Assembly: GCA_019468145.1 (NCBI GenBank)
Contig: JAHXDM010000010.1
Coordinates: forward strand, 186,001 to 250,000
Source of the DNA: Rickettsia endosymbiont of Bradysia coprophila
Lineage (GTDB): Bacteria; Pseudomonadota; Alphaproteobacteria; Rickettsiales; Rickettsiaceae
DNA length: 64,000 nt
Reading direction: 5' to 3'
The translations under genes and the position numbers were made by a program. This document shows, in pieces, positions 19,007 through 27,526 of this stretch (position 1 is its first letter; each line of letters opens with the position of its first letter). The notes under the pieces were generated by a model. It was not told the origin of the DNA. It did not search any database and was given only the letters and a program-made list of their open reading frames with translations.

Positions 19007-22000
19007 TCATTTGAAGTCATTATACTCTTCAAAACTAAATATAGAAGCTGCAGCTTCCATATCTCTTAACTCAGCTATCTCTTGCTCTAAAGATCTCTTA
19101 TAATCTGCCATTAGGTTAAGCTCAGCTTGAAGAGCATTCTTTTCAATCAAAAGCTTATCGAGGTCATAACCTTGAGGAGTGCCAAAATTATTACCACCTA
19201 CAGCTTCTATTATATCTCCTAAGACAGCTACCTGTTGCTCTAAAGGAGGATTATCTAACGGCACATCAGGCTCCGGCTCCGCCGGCATATTAATATCAAG
19301 ATCATCTTGGAGAATATCTTTTTCAATCATAAATTTACTTGGGTTATCATTCTGGGTAGTAGGATAATATGGTATTAAGCTATCAAATATTTCTTGAAAT
19401 ATTTGAAAATCAGAATCACTAAGTAGCTTTTCTTTTTGGTAATCCTGATATAAGACTTGATTACATATACCTCTTAATTGTTGAACAGCTTGAAATTTTG
19501 TCTGATCATTTGCTACTAACTCTTCTAAAACATCTTCTATTAATTGCTTGCCTTGTTCACTTGCATAGAGCTCATCCAATATTCTGTGCAATAATTGTGT
19601 CACTTTAAGAGAGTTCTTACCAAATTCTCCTGCTTCTAATACCGTATCATCTATTGGATCAAAAGGCACAGCTGTAGAAATTATTACATGAATAGCCCCA
19701 CGAATACAAGTTGCATCGGGGACTTTTTCTGAAATAGTTACAGCGTCGGATAATATATTATCGCTACTACTAGTTGAAGCGTCTAGAGCGCAAAGTAACT
19801 CTACATTATCTTTTTCTAAGGTCTCAACCTTACTATATTCATAAGAAGCTTGGATTAAATTTTTAATTAGATTACTTTTCAACTCACAATTTCTCGCTTC
19901 TTCATCTTGCTTTATTTTTAACCAGGCTAAGCTTAATACTTCTTTAATATTGAAGCTAGGGATTGCGGTTGGATTTTCTAGTAAATAATCCACCATCTTT
20001 TTAGCATTTTGTAAGCCATCTTTTACCAAAATTTTCTTACTCAATGTGCGGATTGAATCAGAATCTCTAATACCAATGGTTATTTCATCCTCTGCAAAAG
20101 TAATAGTTTTATCCCGTGCTGCTTGGTCAGTTTGTAACAAGTAAATATAGTCTTTTATTTCTGCAATAATTTGTTCGATATTCTTATCTGTATCTTGCTT
20201 GTGAAATTCTTCCTTTAAGTTAGATAGTATTTCCAGTACCTGTAGCTCTACATATTTAGAATGGCTAGATTGAGGATTTTTAATAAAACTCTCAACAGTG
20301 TTACTATCTGGCATTGGCTCGCATGCTCCCTGTTGTCTTAGCACTTGTTTTACTGAATCGTCAGTTGAAAAATAAAAAATTGCTGTCTTACCAAACTCAT
20401 CTACCTGATTAATATTTATTGCAGGTCTACCCTTACTATCTTTTAATTTACTTAATAATTTAACTATTTCTGGAAATCCTTCTTGCGCCGCACACAATAA
20501 TGCTGTATTACCGCCTGGATCAGCATAATTAATATCTACCAAATATTCACCTTTCTTATCCTTGAAGGTAAGTAATTTCTTCACTATATCAATATCGGTA
20601 TCTCCCCCGAAACTAATTAAATCAATAAATACTGTATTCCCTTCCTTATTAAGGTCATTAATATTTAATCCTTTGTCTATAAACTCCTCAAGTTTCTGAT
20701 AATCGCGTGCTTGTAGTGTTAAGGACAATCTATCAAAATCACTCCTTATACCCATCTGGCGATATAATAGGTTTGTAATCTTCTCCTCCTTTTCAAAAGG
20801 CATTTCATATTTATTTCGCAGTATTGAAAAATATTTATATGCGCCTTCATAATCATACTCATCACCAAATTCAACTATTAAATTTTTAATTGTCTTAATA
20901 TCTTCTTTAAAGATTGCAAAATATAGTTTTGTAGCCAAGTATTTGGGATATAAATAATTTACTATTAACTCTCGACCCCCTAATGTTATGGCTTCTGCTT
21001 TCAGGACGATATTTTTAAGATCCTGATTTTCTGCTAGGCTTTTTCCTAGATCTCGTGCTATAAGTACCTTATATAAACATTTTATCATTAAAAGTTTTAA
21101 GGAATTATCTTCTGTTAATTTCCCTACTATAAAATCCGTTATAAACGGATCTTCTTCGTCATCTCCTTCTGTTTTAAGTAACGTTAATTGTAGCAATTCT
21201 TTGATAGCATTTATTAGAAGTCCATCTTTATGGGTAGAGCTAATATTTAATACCGGCAGGCTATGTTTTCTCATTGCTAGGAATAAGTCTTGGGCATTAT
21301 CTAGCTGCTGATCATTAATTAATACTAATAACATATTATCAAGCAAACATTGCTCTTGTTTTCCAATATTTAACAATAATTTATCATTGGCATCTTTTAA
21401 TGACATTAATAATAATACGATTTCCATATTACCAAGCTTTAATGCTAAGGTAAGTGGGGTATCACCTTTGTTATTTGTTATATTAATGTTTGCGAGATAA
21501 TTACCAGTTTCATCTTGCAAAAGTAATAATTCCTGTAATTTTATTATATTTTCTTCTTGCACCGCTAACGAAAATGGTGTATTACCATCATTTTGATCTA
21601 TTTTATTAACATCTACTAAAGGGAAATAACAAGGATACCTAATAATATCAAATCTTATTAATTTCACTAATTCTCTAACTTCTTCAATATTCTCTTTATC
21701 AACTTCTGTGAAAAATTTTTCTTGTAGCTCCTCGCCTGTTTTCTCTACTGGCCCTTCGCCTGTTTTCTCTACTGGCCCTTCGCCTGCTTTCTCTACTGGT
21801 TCTTCGTCTGTTTTCTCTACTGGTTCTTCGTCTGTTTTCTCTACTGGTCCTTCGCCTGCTTTCTCTACTAGTTCTTCGCCTGCTTTCTCTACTGGTCCTT
21901 CGCCTGCTTTCTCTACTGGTCCTTCGCCTGCTTTCTCTACTGGTCCTTCGCCTGCTTTCTCTACTGGTCCTTCGCCTGCTTTCTCTACTGGTCCTTCGCC

Positions 22001-23677
22001 TGCTTTCTCTACTGGTCCTCTTATTAGTCCTTCTAGCATCTCTCCTCTCCCCTCTTCTAGCTGTTCCACTAAATTTTCCTTTGTCTTTATTACTGGTTTT
22101 GCTATTTTTAGATTACTATTATTACCTTTCATATTATTATTGATAGTAACCTTTGCAGGTGTACGTATAGGAGCAAGCTTATGATTCGTTATTAAGGTCT
22201 GTTGAATTTGAGGGGCAGGTAATTCTTCCTGTAGTTTATGGCGCGAATTAATATTCTCCTGACTCTCAATCTGACTTTTCAAGTAAAGGTTGCTTGAGTG
22301 CAGATCATTATTTATATGATCTACAGTGATATTAATTAAGGAAAATATAGGAAAATAATAAATGTTTTCTGGCACTGATTCATTAACTTCAATATCTTCT
22401 GAATTGCTTTCAATTATACTGAAAGACCTGCTTAATTCTATCGGCATAAGCACTACGTTATGCTTATAAATTCTATCGTCATTAGTACTAATTGGTAAAA
22501 TAATATCCATATTTTGGGCAATAGGGATTTCTTTAGTTAGAAGTTTAGGCAATACTAGAAGTTGCCCCACCCTCTCTTGCTCTGGTGTTCTCGTGATATT
22601 CACCAAAGGCAAATATACTGTTTGATATAAATATTGATACACAATATACATTCGATCTTTAATAGTTGTTAAATTACTTTTATATTTCCAATGTGCTGCC
22701 GCCCCCTGTTCAGCACGCTTATTCATAGCGTTAGTACGTATTTGTATTTCTATGTTACATTGATTTGGCCCAATAACTACTGTATGCAACGATTGATAAC
22801 CATTTTTTTTCGGTTTGTTAATATAATTACGAAACCTTCCTTTAACAATCTTATATCGACTATGAATAATACCCAAAACTTTATAACAATCTTCTACCTC
22901 ATCAACTATAACTCTAAAAGCAATGATATCATATAATTGCTCTACACTAATATTTTTTTGTAACATTTTTAGCCAAATAGAATAAGAAGATTTAATTCTA
23001 CCAAATATTTGTGCTTTTATACCCATTGCACTCAAACTATTCTTCAGTTCATTAATAATCTTATTTATTAGATTTTCTGTTCCATCATTCGAAATAAAAC
23101 GTAAATGACTTAAAATATATTCTCTTGCATCAGCTTCTAGAATTTTTAAACAAATTTCTTGTAATTCATTTTTAATTTCTAGGAGCCCCATTTTAGCCAT
23201 TAAGGGTATATAAATTTCCATTAACTCTAAAGCAGTAATAGCCCGTTTTTCAACGGATGAATTTTGGGAAAATACACTAATATTATGCAGTAAGTAAGCT
23301 AGTTTAATAATTATTACTGTAACATTTATATCGGCTGGTATTAAATATAATAAGTCACAAAACTTTTGCGCTTGAATTCTGTTATAAGGTAAGTAACTAA
23401 TAGTCGATAGTTTGGTAACAGAGTCTACTATTTGGGATATTTGGAAGCCGAAATTATTTTCAATTTCTTGGAGCCGTAAGGCAACTGCAGGCAGATCTAT
23501 ATCTATTAAGGTAGTAGAGAGTAAACCTGCAATAAGAGCATTATTAGTTGGATAAATCGCTAAAATAATTTCAGCTATTTCTAAAGGATAATCAATATGG
23601 TTGCTATGATGGATAATATAATCTATAGCTTTATGTAATTTTTCTTTATTAAAGCTAACAATATTTTTAAAGAACAT
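19007..23677 (-). CDS. RelA/SpoT-type synthetase fused to ankyrin repeats, 1556 residues
   Basis: Residues 1-180 align with the RSH HD hydrolase domain, but its metal residues are gone: LLST replaces LLHD, YP replaces HP, and LAYLLHN replaces LADRLHN. Residues 225-333 form a synthetase domain that keeps GRIKSSYSIWLKM, EDCYKVLGIIH, KNGYQSLHT, IEIQIRT (E310) and AAAHWKYK. RFKDYI is changed to RFRNYI. No TGS or ACT domain follows. Residues 553-649 are a 12-unit octapeptide repeat. Ankyrin-type repeats lie around 690-770 and 1010-1120 (GDTPLTLALKLGNMEIVLLL, GNTALLCAAQEGFPEIVKLL), with a coiled coil at the C-terminus. It may make (p)ppGpp or another pyrophosphorylated nucleotide. A secreted role is inferred only from the ankyrin fusion. 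Confidence 0.88.
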   Translation of the reverse strand: MFFKNIVSFNKEKLHKAIDYIIHHSNHIDYPLEIAEIILAIYPTNNALIAGLLSTTLIDIDLPAVALRLQEIENNFGFQISQIVDSVTKLSTISYLPYNRIQAQKFCDLLYLIPADINVTVIIIKLAYLLHNISVFSQNSSVEKRAITALELMEIYIPLMAKMGLLEIKNELQEICLKILEADAREYILSHLRFISNDGTENLINKIINELKNSLSAMGIKAQIFGRIKSSYSIWLKMLQKNISVEQLYDIIAFRVIVDEVEDCYKVLGIIHSRYKIVKGRFRNYINKPKKNGYQSLHTVVIGPNQCNIEIQIRTNAMNKRAEQGAAAHWKYKSNLTTIKDRMYIVYQYLYQTVYLPLVNITRTPEQERVGQLLVLPKLLTKEIPIAQNMDIILPISTNDDRIYKHNVVLMPIELSRSFSIIESNSEDIEVNESVPENIYYFPIFSLINITVDHINNDLHSSNLYLKSQIESQENINSRHKLQEELPAPQIQQTLITNHKLAPIRTPAKVTINNNMKGNNSNLKIAKPVIKTKENLVEQLEEGRGEMLEGLIRGPVEKAGEGPVEKAGEGPVEKAGEGPVEKAGEGPVEKAGEGPVEKAGEELVEKAGEGPVEKTDEEPVEKTDEEPVEKAGEGPVEKTGEGPVEKTGEELQEKFFTEVDKENIEEVRELVKLIRFDIIRYPCYFPLVDVNKIDQNDGNTPFSLAVQEENIIKLQELLLLQDETGNYLANINITNNKGDTPLTLALKLGNMEIVLLLMSLKDANDKLLLNIGKQEQCLLDNMLLVLINDQQLDNAQDLFLAMRKHSLPVLNISSTHKDGLLINAIKELLQLTLLKTEGDDEEDPFITDFIVGKLTEDNSLKLLMIKCLYKVLIARDLGKSLAENQDLKNIVLKAEAITLGGRELIVNYLYPKYLATKLYFAIFKEDIKTIKNLIVEFGDEYDYEGAYKYFSILRNKYEMPFEKEEKITNLLYRQMGIRSDFDRLSLTLQARDYQKLEEFIDKGLNINDLNKEGNTVFIDLISFGGDTDIDIVKKLLTFKDKKGEYLVDINYADPGGNTALLCAAQEGFPEIVKLLSKLKDSKGRPAININQVDEFGKTAIFYFSTDDSVKQVLRQQGACEPMPDSNTVESFIKNPQSSHSKYVELQVLEILSNLKEEFHKQDTDKNIEQIIAEIKDYIYLLQTDQAARDKTITFAEDEITIGIRDSDSIRTLSKKILVKDGLQNAKKMVDYLLENPTAIPSFNIKEVLSLAWLKIKQDEEARNCELKSNLIKNLIQASYEYSKVETLEKDNVELLCALDASTSSSDNILSDAVTISEKVPDATCIRGAIHVIISTAVPFDPIDDTVLEAGEFGKNSLKVTQLLHRILDELYASEQGKQLIEDVLEELVANDQTKFQAVQQLRGICNQVLYQDYQKEKLLSDSDFQIFQEIFDSLIPYYPTTQNDNPSKFMIEKDILQDDLDINMPAEPEPDVPLDNPPLEQQVAVLGDIIEAVGGNNFGTPQGYDLDKLLIEKNALQAELNLMADYKRSLEQEIAELRDMEAAASIFSFEEYNDFK
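21731..22018 (-). repeat. Twelve tandem 24-bp repeats inside the RSH-ankyrin gene
   Basis: The coding strand repeats a 24-bp unit for the octapeptide GPVEKAGE twelve times, with variants GPVEKTGE, EPVEKTDE and ELVEKAGE. The units are in frame, so copy-number change keeps the gene open. It forms an acidic, proline-spaced linker between the synthetase and ankyrin parts. The high similarity between units indicates recent slippage or unequal recombination. Confidence 0.95.
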
Positions 23678-23895
23678 ACCTATAATAAATAAGAGTCTGT
23701 AATAGATCTATTGCAGAATTCACTATTCTGCTAGGGAATTTTAAGAAGAGATACGGGACTTCGATCTATACAGCTGCAGGCGGGGTTGAATGTATTTAAA
23801 ATTCCCCCTGCATTTGCACATTGCCCACTTGATGCGAAATTACCCGAACTGCCTGCATAAGTTGTTATGCGGATAGTTCTCGTAATTCAGATTAA

Positions 23896-25992
23896 TTACC
23901 TACTAATGGGTGCTGATTGTGGTCTTCCAACTACCTGTGTAGGTGAATAGGTAGTTGTACCTGATGATCTTAAAGTATTCTTTAAGATGTCAAAGAACAC
24001 TGGTTCAGACGCACGTAGTTCTTGTTTTGTGGTACTTCCACTTAGTAGATCCTTTATTTGGTCTAGAAACGCATACCCCCATTGCCTCCAACTCAGTACT
24101 TTTCCTCCAGAGCTACCCAAACCTCTAACTAATTCCTCCATCTTCTCAAACTTCTTTTTCTCTTCATCCTTAAGGACTGGCTCAAGAATAGCGATGATCG
24201 TACTAGCTAGTCTCGTAACCGTAGAGGTATCTAATTTATCGATATCAGTTTCATTTTTTAAATATTCTTCTAATTTTTTAAATGCGAATTTCTTTTGCTT
24301 TTCTAAGTTTTGTTCAAAACTTACATAGTGCTGAACAGCTGATTTTTCTTCTTGTCCTCCTATATCATATAACATATCGTATTCTAATTCTTCTGTATCA
24401 TATCCTGACTTTTCTTTATGGAGTGTTAGACTATTTAACCCAGCTATTACTTTTTTTAAAGGGGTATCTTCCTTAGTATAGGATTTATCCTGCGGCAAAG
24501 TCAACTCAGCAATTTTAATAAATTTCTTATCTTCTGCAGTTAACTCCTCTCCTCTGGTTGTTATTTTAGCAATTAATTCAGCCGCTAAAATCTTTATGGG
24601 ATCAGTAAAAAAATTCTCTCCTCGTTTTTTTATAATACCTTCTAGCACTTGACTTGTCTTGTTGTCGTCAAGATCTGAATTTACTATACTTAAAAGTATC
24701 AATTCTGGTGCTTTCTCTTCTCCTTGAAAATAGATAAGTGGAGGAATAGCTTTACCAAGCTGCGGTCCATGAGCAAGGATTTCCTCTAAGTACGTTGCCG
24801 TATAATCTGGATTCAGATAGGGATGTGGCTGAGTTACATCGATTAGTTCAATGGGAAGATCAGCTGGAAGATCGAATTGGAGCTTGGGGTCAAGGGAAGA
24901 TATATAAAAATTGATTTTCGGCCTCTCAGCACAACCAGGAATAAAGCTTTTGCCTTGTAGATTAGAAACATCAACTTCTAAAACACCAATAGTTAAATCA
25001 CGTAAAGCCGAAGATTTCAGTGATGCTTCTTGCATATAACAACGATTGTACAACTTGACTTCATTTGGTGTAGTAATATCAATTACTAAACTTTCTCTTT
25101 TGGTAAATCTCATATTCCAGTCAATCCTTTCTTCTTTACCAGTAGCTTTAAATATTTTTGTCGCTAAACCTCCTGTCATACATGCATTGCAGTAATATCC
25201 AGATATAAATGTACCTTGATGCCAACTAGTTTTAATAAAATCTTTTTGTTCGTCAGTTAGAGTAGGTAATTGTTCTAATTCATCCATATCAATTAGCTTG
25301 GTTTGTCCATCTTGATCTTTTAAGAGAATAGCACTTCTTCCTGATCCAGGCTCTTTTGCTATTCCTAAATCTAGTTCTACTTGGGATTTATACACTTTTG
25401 CGTAGAGGTCAAGATATTTTTTCAATTGTCCTTGTAATTCATTTATTGTCATACCTTCTTCGTTGCAATTAAGCAACATCATTGTAGAAATAAATTCTGG
25501 AGAGGTAATATTTTGGCCGTTCTTAAGAAAAAAAATCTCTTTATTTTTTGCCGCAGAAAAAAACTCTAAAAATTTTTGTAATTCAGCGGATCTCTCATCA
25601 TTTGGCTTCTCTAATTCCTCATAAAATTCTTGTTGAAAAATTGGAGCGCCTCCCGTAGTACGATCCCCTTCCTTAGTATAATAAATTTCATTAGTATAAT
25701 ACTCTTTACGTTTACTATACTTTTCCAGATCTGCTAAAAGGACAGGAGCACATAATGATCTTACTTCTTCTATAGAAGAAACAGTTTTATTATTCAGACT
25801 ATCATATAATAATTTTAATCCATCAGTTCTAAATTCTGACATTGCATGTATGTATATATCTAGCGGAAGAGAACCCGGCATAGGATTTGCCGCATCAAAT
25901 CTATGAGAGTTCAGATATCGTTGTAAATCACCATCTATATTAAGTTTAAATGCTTGAACAGACTGCATCTGGTTAGCTATATCTTCTTTCAT
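23896..25992 (-). CDS. Hypothetical protein, 698 residues, coupled to lipB
   Basis: A large soluble acidic protein starting MKEDIANQMQSVQAFKLN. It has no signal peptide, membrane segment or clear repeat. A cysteine-containing GYYCNACMTGG near residue 270 and a low-complexity Thr/Ser/Pro tail (SSGTTTYSPTQVVGRPQSA) stand out. Its ATG follows the lipB stop by one base, and the AAGG within the last lipB codons serves as its ribosome site, so it is translated from the lipB message. I recognise no family. Such tails are seen in secreted effectors, but this is only a suggestion. Confidence 0.75.
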   Translation of the reverse strand: MKEDIANQMQSVQAFKLNIDGDLQRYLNSHRFDAANPMPGSLPLDIYIHAMSEFRTDGLKLLYDSLNNKTVSSIEEVRSLCAPVLLADLEKYSKRKEYYTNEIYYTKEGDRTTGGAPIFQQEFYEELEKPNDERSAELQKFLEFFSAAKNKEIFFLKNGQNITSPEFISTMMLLNCNEEGMTINELQGQLKKYLDLYAKVYKSQVELDLGIAKEPGSGRSAILLKDQDGQTKLIDMDELEQLPTLTDEQKDFIKTSWHQGTFISGYYCNACMTGGLATKIFKATGKEERIDWNMRFTKRESLVIDITTPNEVKLYNRCYMQEASLKSSALRDLTIGVLEVDVSNLQGKSFIPGCAERPKINFYISSLDPKLQFDLPADLPIELIDVTQPHPYLNPDYTATYLEEILAHGPQLGKAIPPLIYFQGEEKAPELILLSIVNSDLDDNKTSQVLEGIIKKRGENFFTDPIKILAAELIAKITTRGEELTAEDKKFIKIAELTLPQDKSYTKEDTPLKKVIAGLNSLTLHKEKSGYDTEELEYDMLYDIGGQEEKSAVQHYVSFEQNLEKQKKFAFKKLEEYLKNETDIDKLDTSTVTRLASTIIAILEPVLKDEEKKKFEKMEELVRGLGSSGGKVLSWRQWGYAFLDQIKDLLSGSTTKQELRASEPVFFDILKNTLRSSGTTTYSPTQVVGRPQSAPISR

Positions 25993-25993
25993 A

Positions 25994-26620
25994 TTACCTT
26001 AAAATTTTATAAAAATTATCTTGAAGAACTCGATCAAATTGTGGCAATGTTATATTAATATTCAATTTTTTTAAAGAAGTTAGGGATAAATTCTTAATAC
26101 CACAAGCAACAATTCCCTGAAATCTCTCAAGGTTAGTTGAAATGTTAACAGCAATGCCATGATAGGTAACCCATTTTTTTACCCTTACTCCTATTGAGGC
26201 AATCTTGGCTAACTTATCATTTTCTTCTACCCATATGCCGACCTTATTTTCTATAGTAAAAGCTTTAACTCCCCAATATGAGAGGCTACTAATAATCCAT
26301 TTTTCTAATAATCTGATATATAATTTCAAATCTTTTTGGCGCCTTGGGTGTGATAAGTCAAGGATTGGATATATAATCCTTTGACCTTGCCCATGGTAAG
26401 TAAATTTTCCACCCCTATTAGTATAAACTATAGGGATATTGCCAGGATTTATTAATTCCTCTTCTTTAAAACCACTGCCCGCTGTATAAATATCGTTATA
26501 TTCAGCTAAATAAATTACCTCATCTGACAATTTATTTATTACCTTACTTACCGTATCTTCCATTAATTTTACGGTATCGTCATAAGAGGAAAAAGGTGGT
26601 AAGGTAATAAATTGAACCAT
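25994..26620 (-). CDS. lipB: Octanoyltransferase LipB
   Basis: Transfers octanoate from acyl carrier protein to the lipoyl domains of 2-oxoacid dehydrogenases, the first step of lipoate synthesis. The 208-residue protein has the family signature NRGGKFTYHGQGQ, the catalytic lysine region LAKIASIGVRVKKW (K139) and the acyl-thioester cysteine C173 in IVACGI. Length is typical. It is followed with a one-base gap by an unrelated 698-residue gene, an unusual operon partner. Confidence 0.95.
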   Translation of the reverse strand: MVQFITLPPFSSYDDTVKLMEDTVSKVINKLSDEVIYLAEYNDIYTAGSGFKEEELINPGNIPIVYTNRGGKFTYHGQGQRIIYPILDLSHPRRQKDLKLYIRLLEKWIISSLSYWGVKAFTIENKVGIWVEENDKLAKIASIGVRVKKWVTYHGIAVNISTNLERFQGIVACGIKNLSLTSLKKLNINITLPQFDRVLQDNFYKILR

Positions 26621-27016
26621 AGTTTTTATACTCTCACTCTCTAAAGTAACTTTTGTCCAGAATAGACTTCCTTAGCATAATTCGTTTCTGGTAGAAAATT
26701 TGTAGGAGACACGAAACCATAAGGCCCCGCAACTATCGAAAGTTATTGCACATCCTATATCTTCAGCGTCATTGCGAGCTCCACGCGAAGCAATTCGTAA
26801 AATCTGCCAAAAATACGATGACTTAACTGATTTTTTCTTAGATTGCCACGCTCACCTTCAGCTTGCTCGCCATGACGATTGTAGCATATTATGAAAATTT
26901 GTGCTATCAGTAATTTTTATTTATCTTTCAAAATTTTTACTTATACTTTAAGTTATTCTCTATTCAAGAGCTTTAAATTAGTGGTTTCACCTTTATTATT
27001 TAATCCTAAACCGAAT
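26621..27016. other. Intergenic region with a palindromic repeat
   Basis: About 400 bp upstream of lipB. Apart from the palindromic repeat at 26767-26877 I see no gene, RNA or terminator. The lipB promoter should lie at its left end but no clear hexamers stand out. Confidence 0.5.
26767..26877. repeat. Palindromic intergenic repeat, CGTCATTGCGAGC type
   Basis: The 111-bp segment begins CGTCATTGCGAGC and ends GCTCGCCATGACG, an imperfect inverted repeat whose arms also pair further inside (GAAGCAATTCG against AGATTGCCACGC). A second, diverged member with the same ends lies at 32068-32194. It probably folds as a long hairpin in RNA or DNA. Confidence 0.8.
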
Positions 27017-27226
27017 TTAGAATAAATAAGAAAAGCCGTTATAAGTACTAGTAATTATTACCACTATTAAAGTACTAACTTTTTTATCTAAACTAACTTT
27101 ATAATTAAACTTATACTCAATATAAAGAAAGGCTATAGGCACAGTAAAGAACATATGTACTATTAAATTAAGAGCTAGTAATCTTCTAATTATTAAAGTT
27201 TTGTTGCTAAATTTTAGAATCATCAT
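27017..27226 (-). CDS. Small hypothetical membrane protein
   Basis: About 68 residues from the ATG pair at 27221-27226, which follows a strong GAGAGGGA ribosome site; the longer frame starting at 27256 lacks one. The sequence is basic at the N-terminus (KFSNKTLIIRRL), then hydrophobic (ALNLIVHMFFTVPIAFLYI), with a second hydrophobic stretch near the end. Two membrane segments are likely. It lies 110 bp downstream of tatA on the same strand. No family recognised; it may also be a remnant. Confidence 0.4.
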   Translation of the reverse strand: MMILKFSNKTLIIRRLLALNLIVHMFFTVPIAFLYIEYKFNYKVSLDKKVSTLIVVIITSTYNGFSYLF

Positions 27227-27335
27227 TCCCTCTCTACTTATTAACTTATTACACAATCTTTTCCGCCACTTTTCAAGTAATTGAGTTTAATAAGTGTAGG
27301 AGAGAGGGTATGGACATTAATTAAAAGCAACCTAT

Positions 27336-27497
27336 TTATAGTGGATCATCCTTATTTTTATCAGTATCTTTCAACCCTTCCTTAAAGGCTTTCAGCCCTT
27401 TTGCTAAATCTAACATTACCTGCGGTAATTTTCCCGCACCAAATAATAGCAAGACAATTAGTAATATTACTAATAAATGCGCAAAACTCATCCCCAT
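27336..27497 (-). CDS. tatA: Twin-arginine translocase subunit TatA
   Basis: A 53-residue protein with one N-terminal membrane helix ([19 protein letters not shown]), the conserved FGxxKLP hinge, and an amphipathic helix ([19 protein letters not shown]) before a short charged tail. This is the standard TatA layout; TatA oligomers form the pore that exports folded proteins. The start MGMSFAHLL is chosen because rickettsial TatA also begins MGMSF. No tatB or tatC is adjacent, as is usual in Rickettsiales, where tat genes are scattered. Confidence 0.93.
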   Translation of the reverse strand: MGMSFAHLLVILLIVLLLFGAGKLPQVMLDLAKGLKAFKEGLKDTDKNKDDPL

Positions 27498-27526
27498 ACA
27501 TATCTATCTTTTAGTTTTAAATTTAT

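Noticed and set aside
21731-22018. Regular repeats considered as a CRISPR array
   Set aside because: The units are contiguous 24-mers without spacers and encode an in-frame octapeptide.
21708-22184. A 158-codon plus-strand frame rich in Ser, Pro and Phe
   Set aside because: It is the antisense of the 24-bp repeat tract of the RSH-ankyrin gene; the repeat length divisible by three keeps a shadow frame open.
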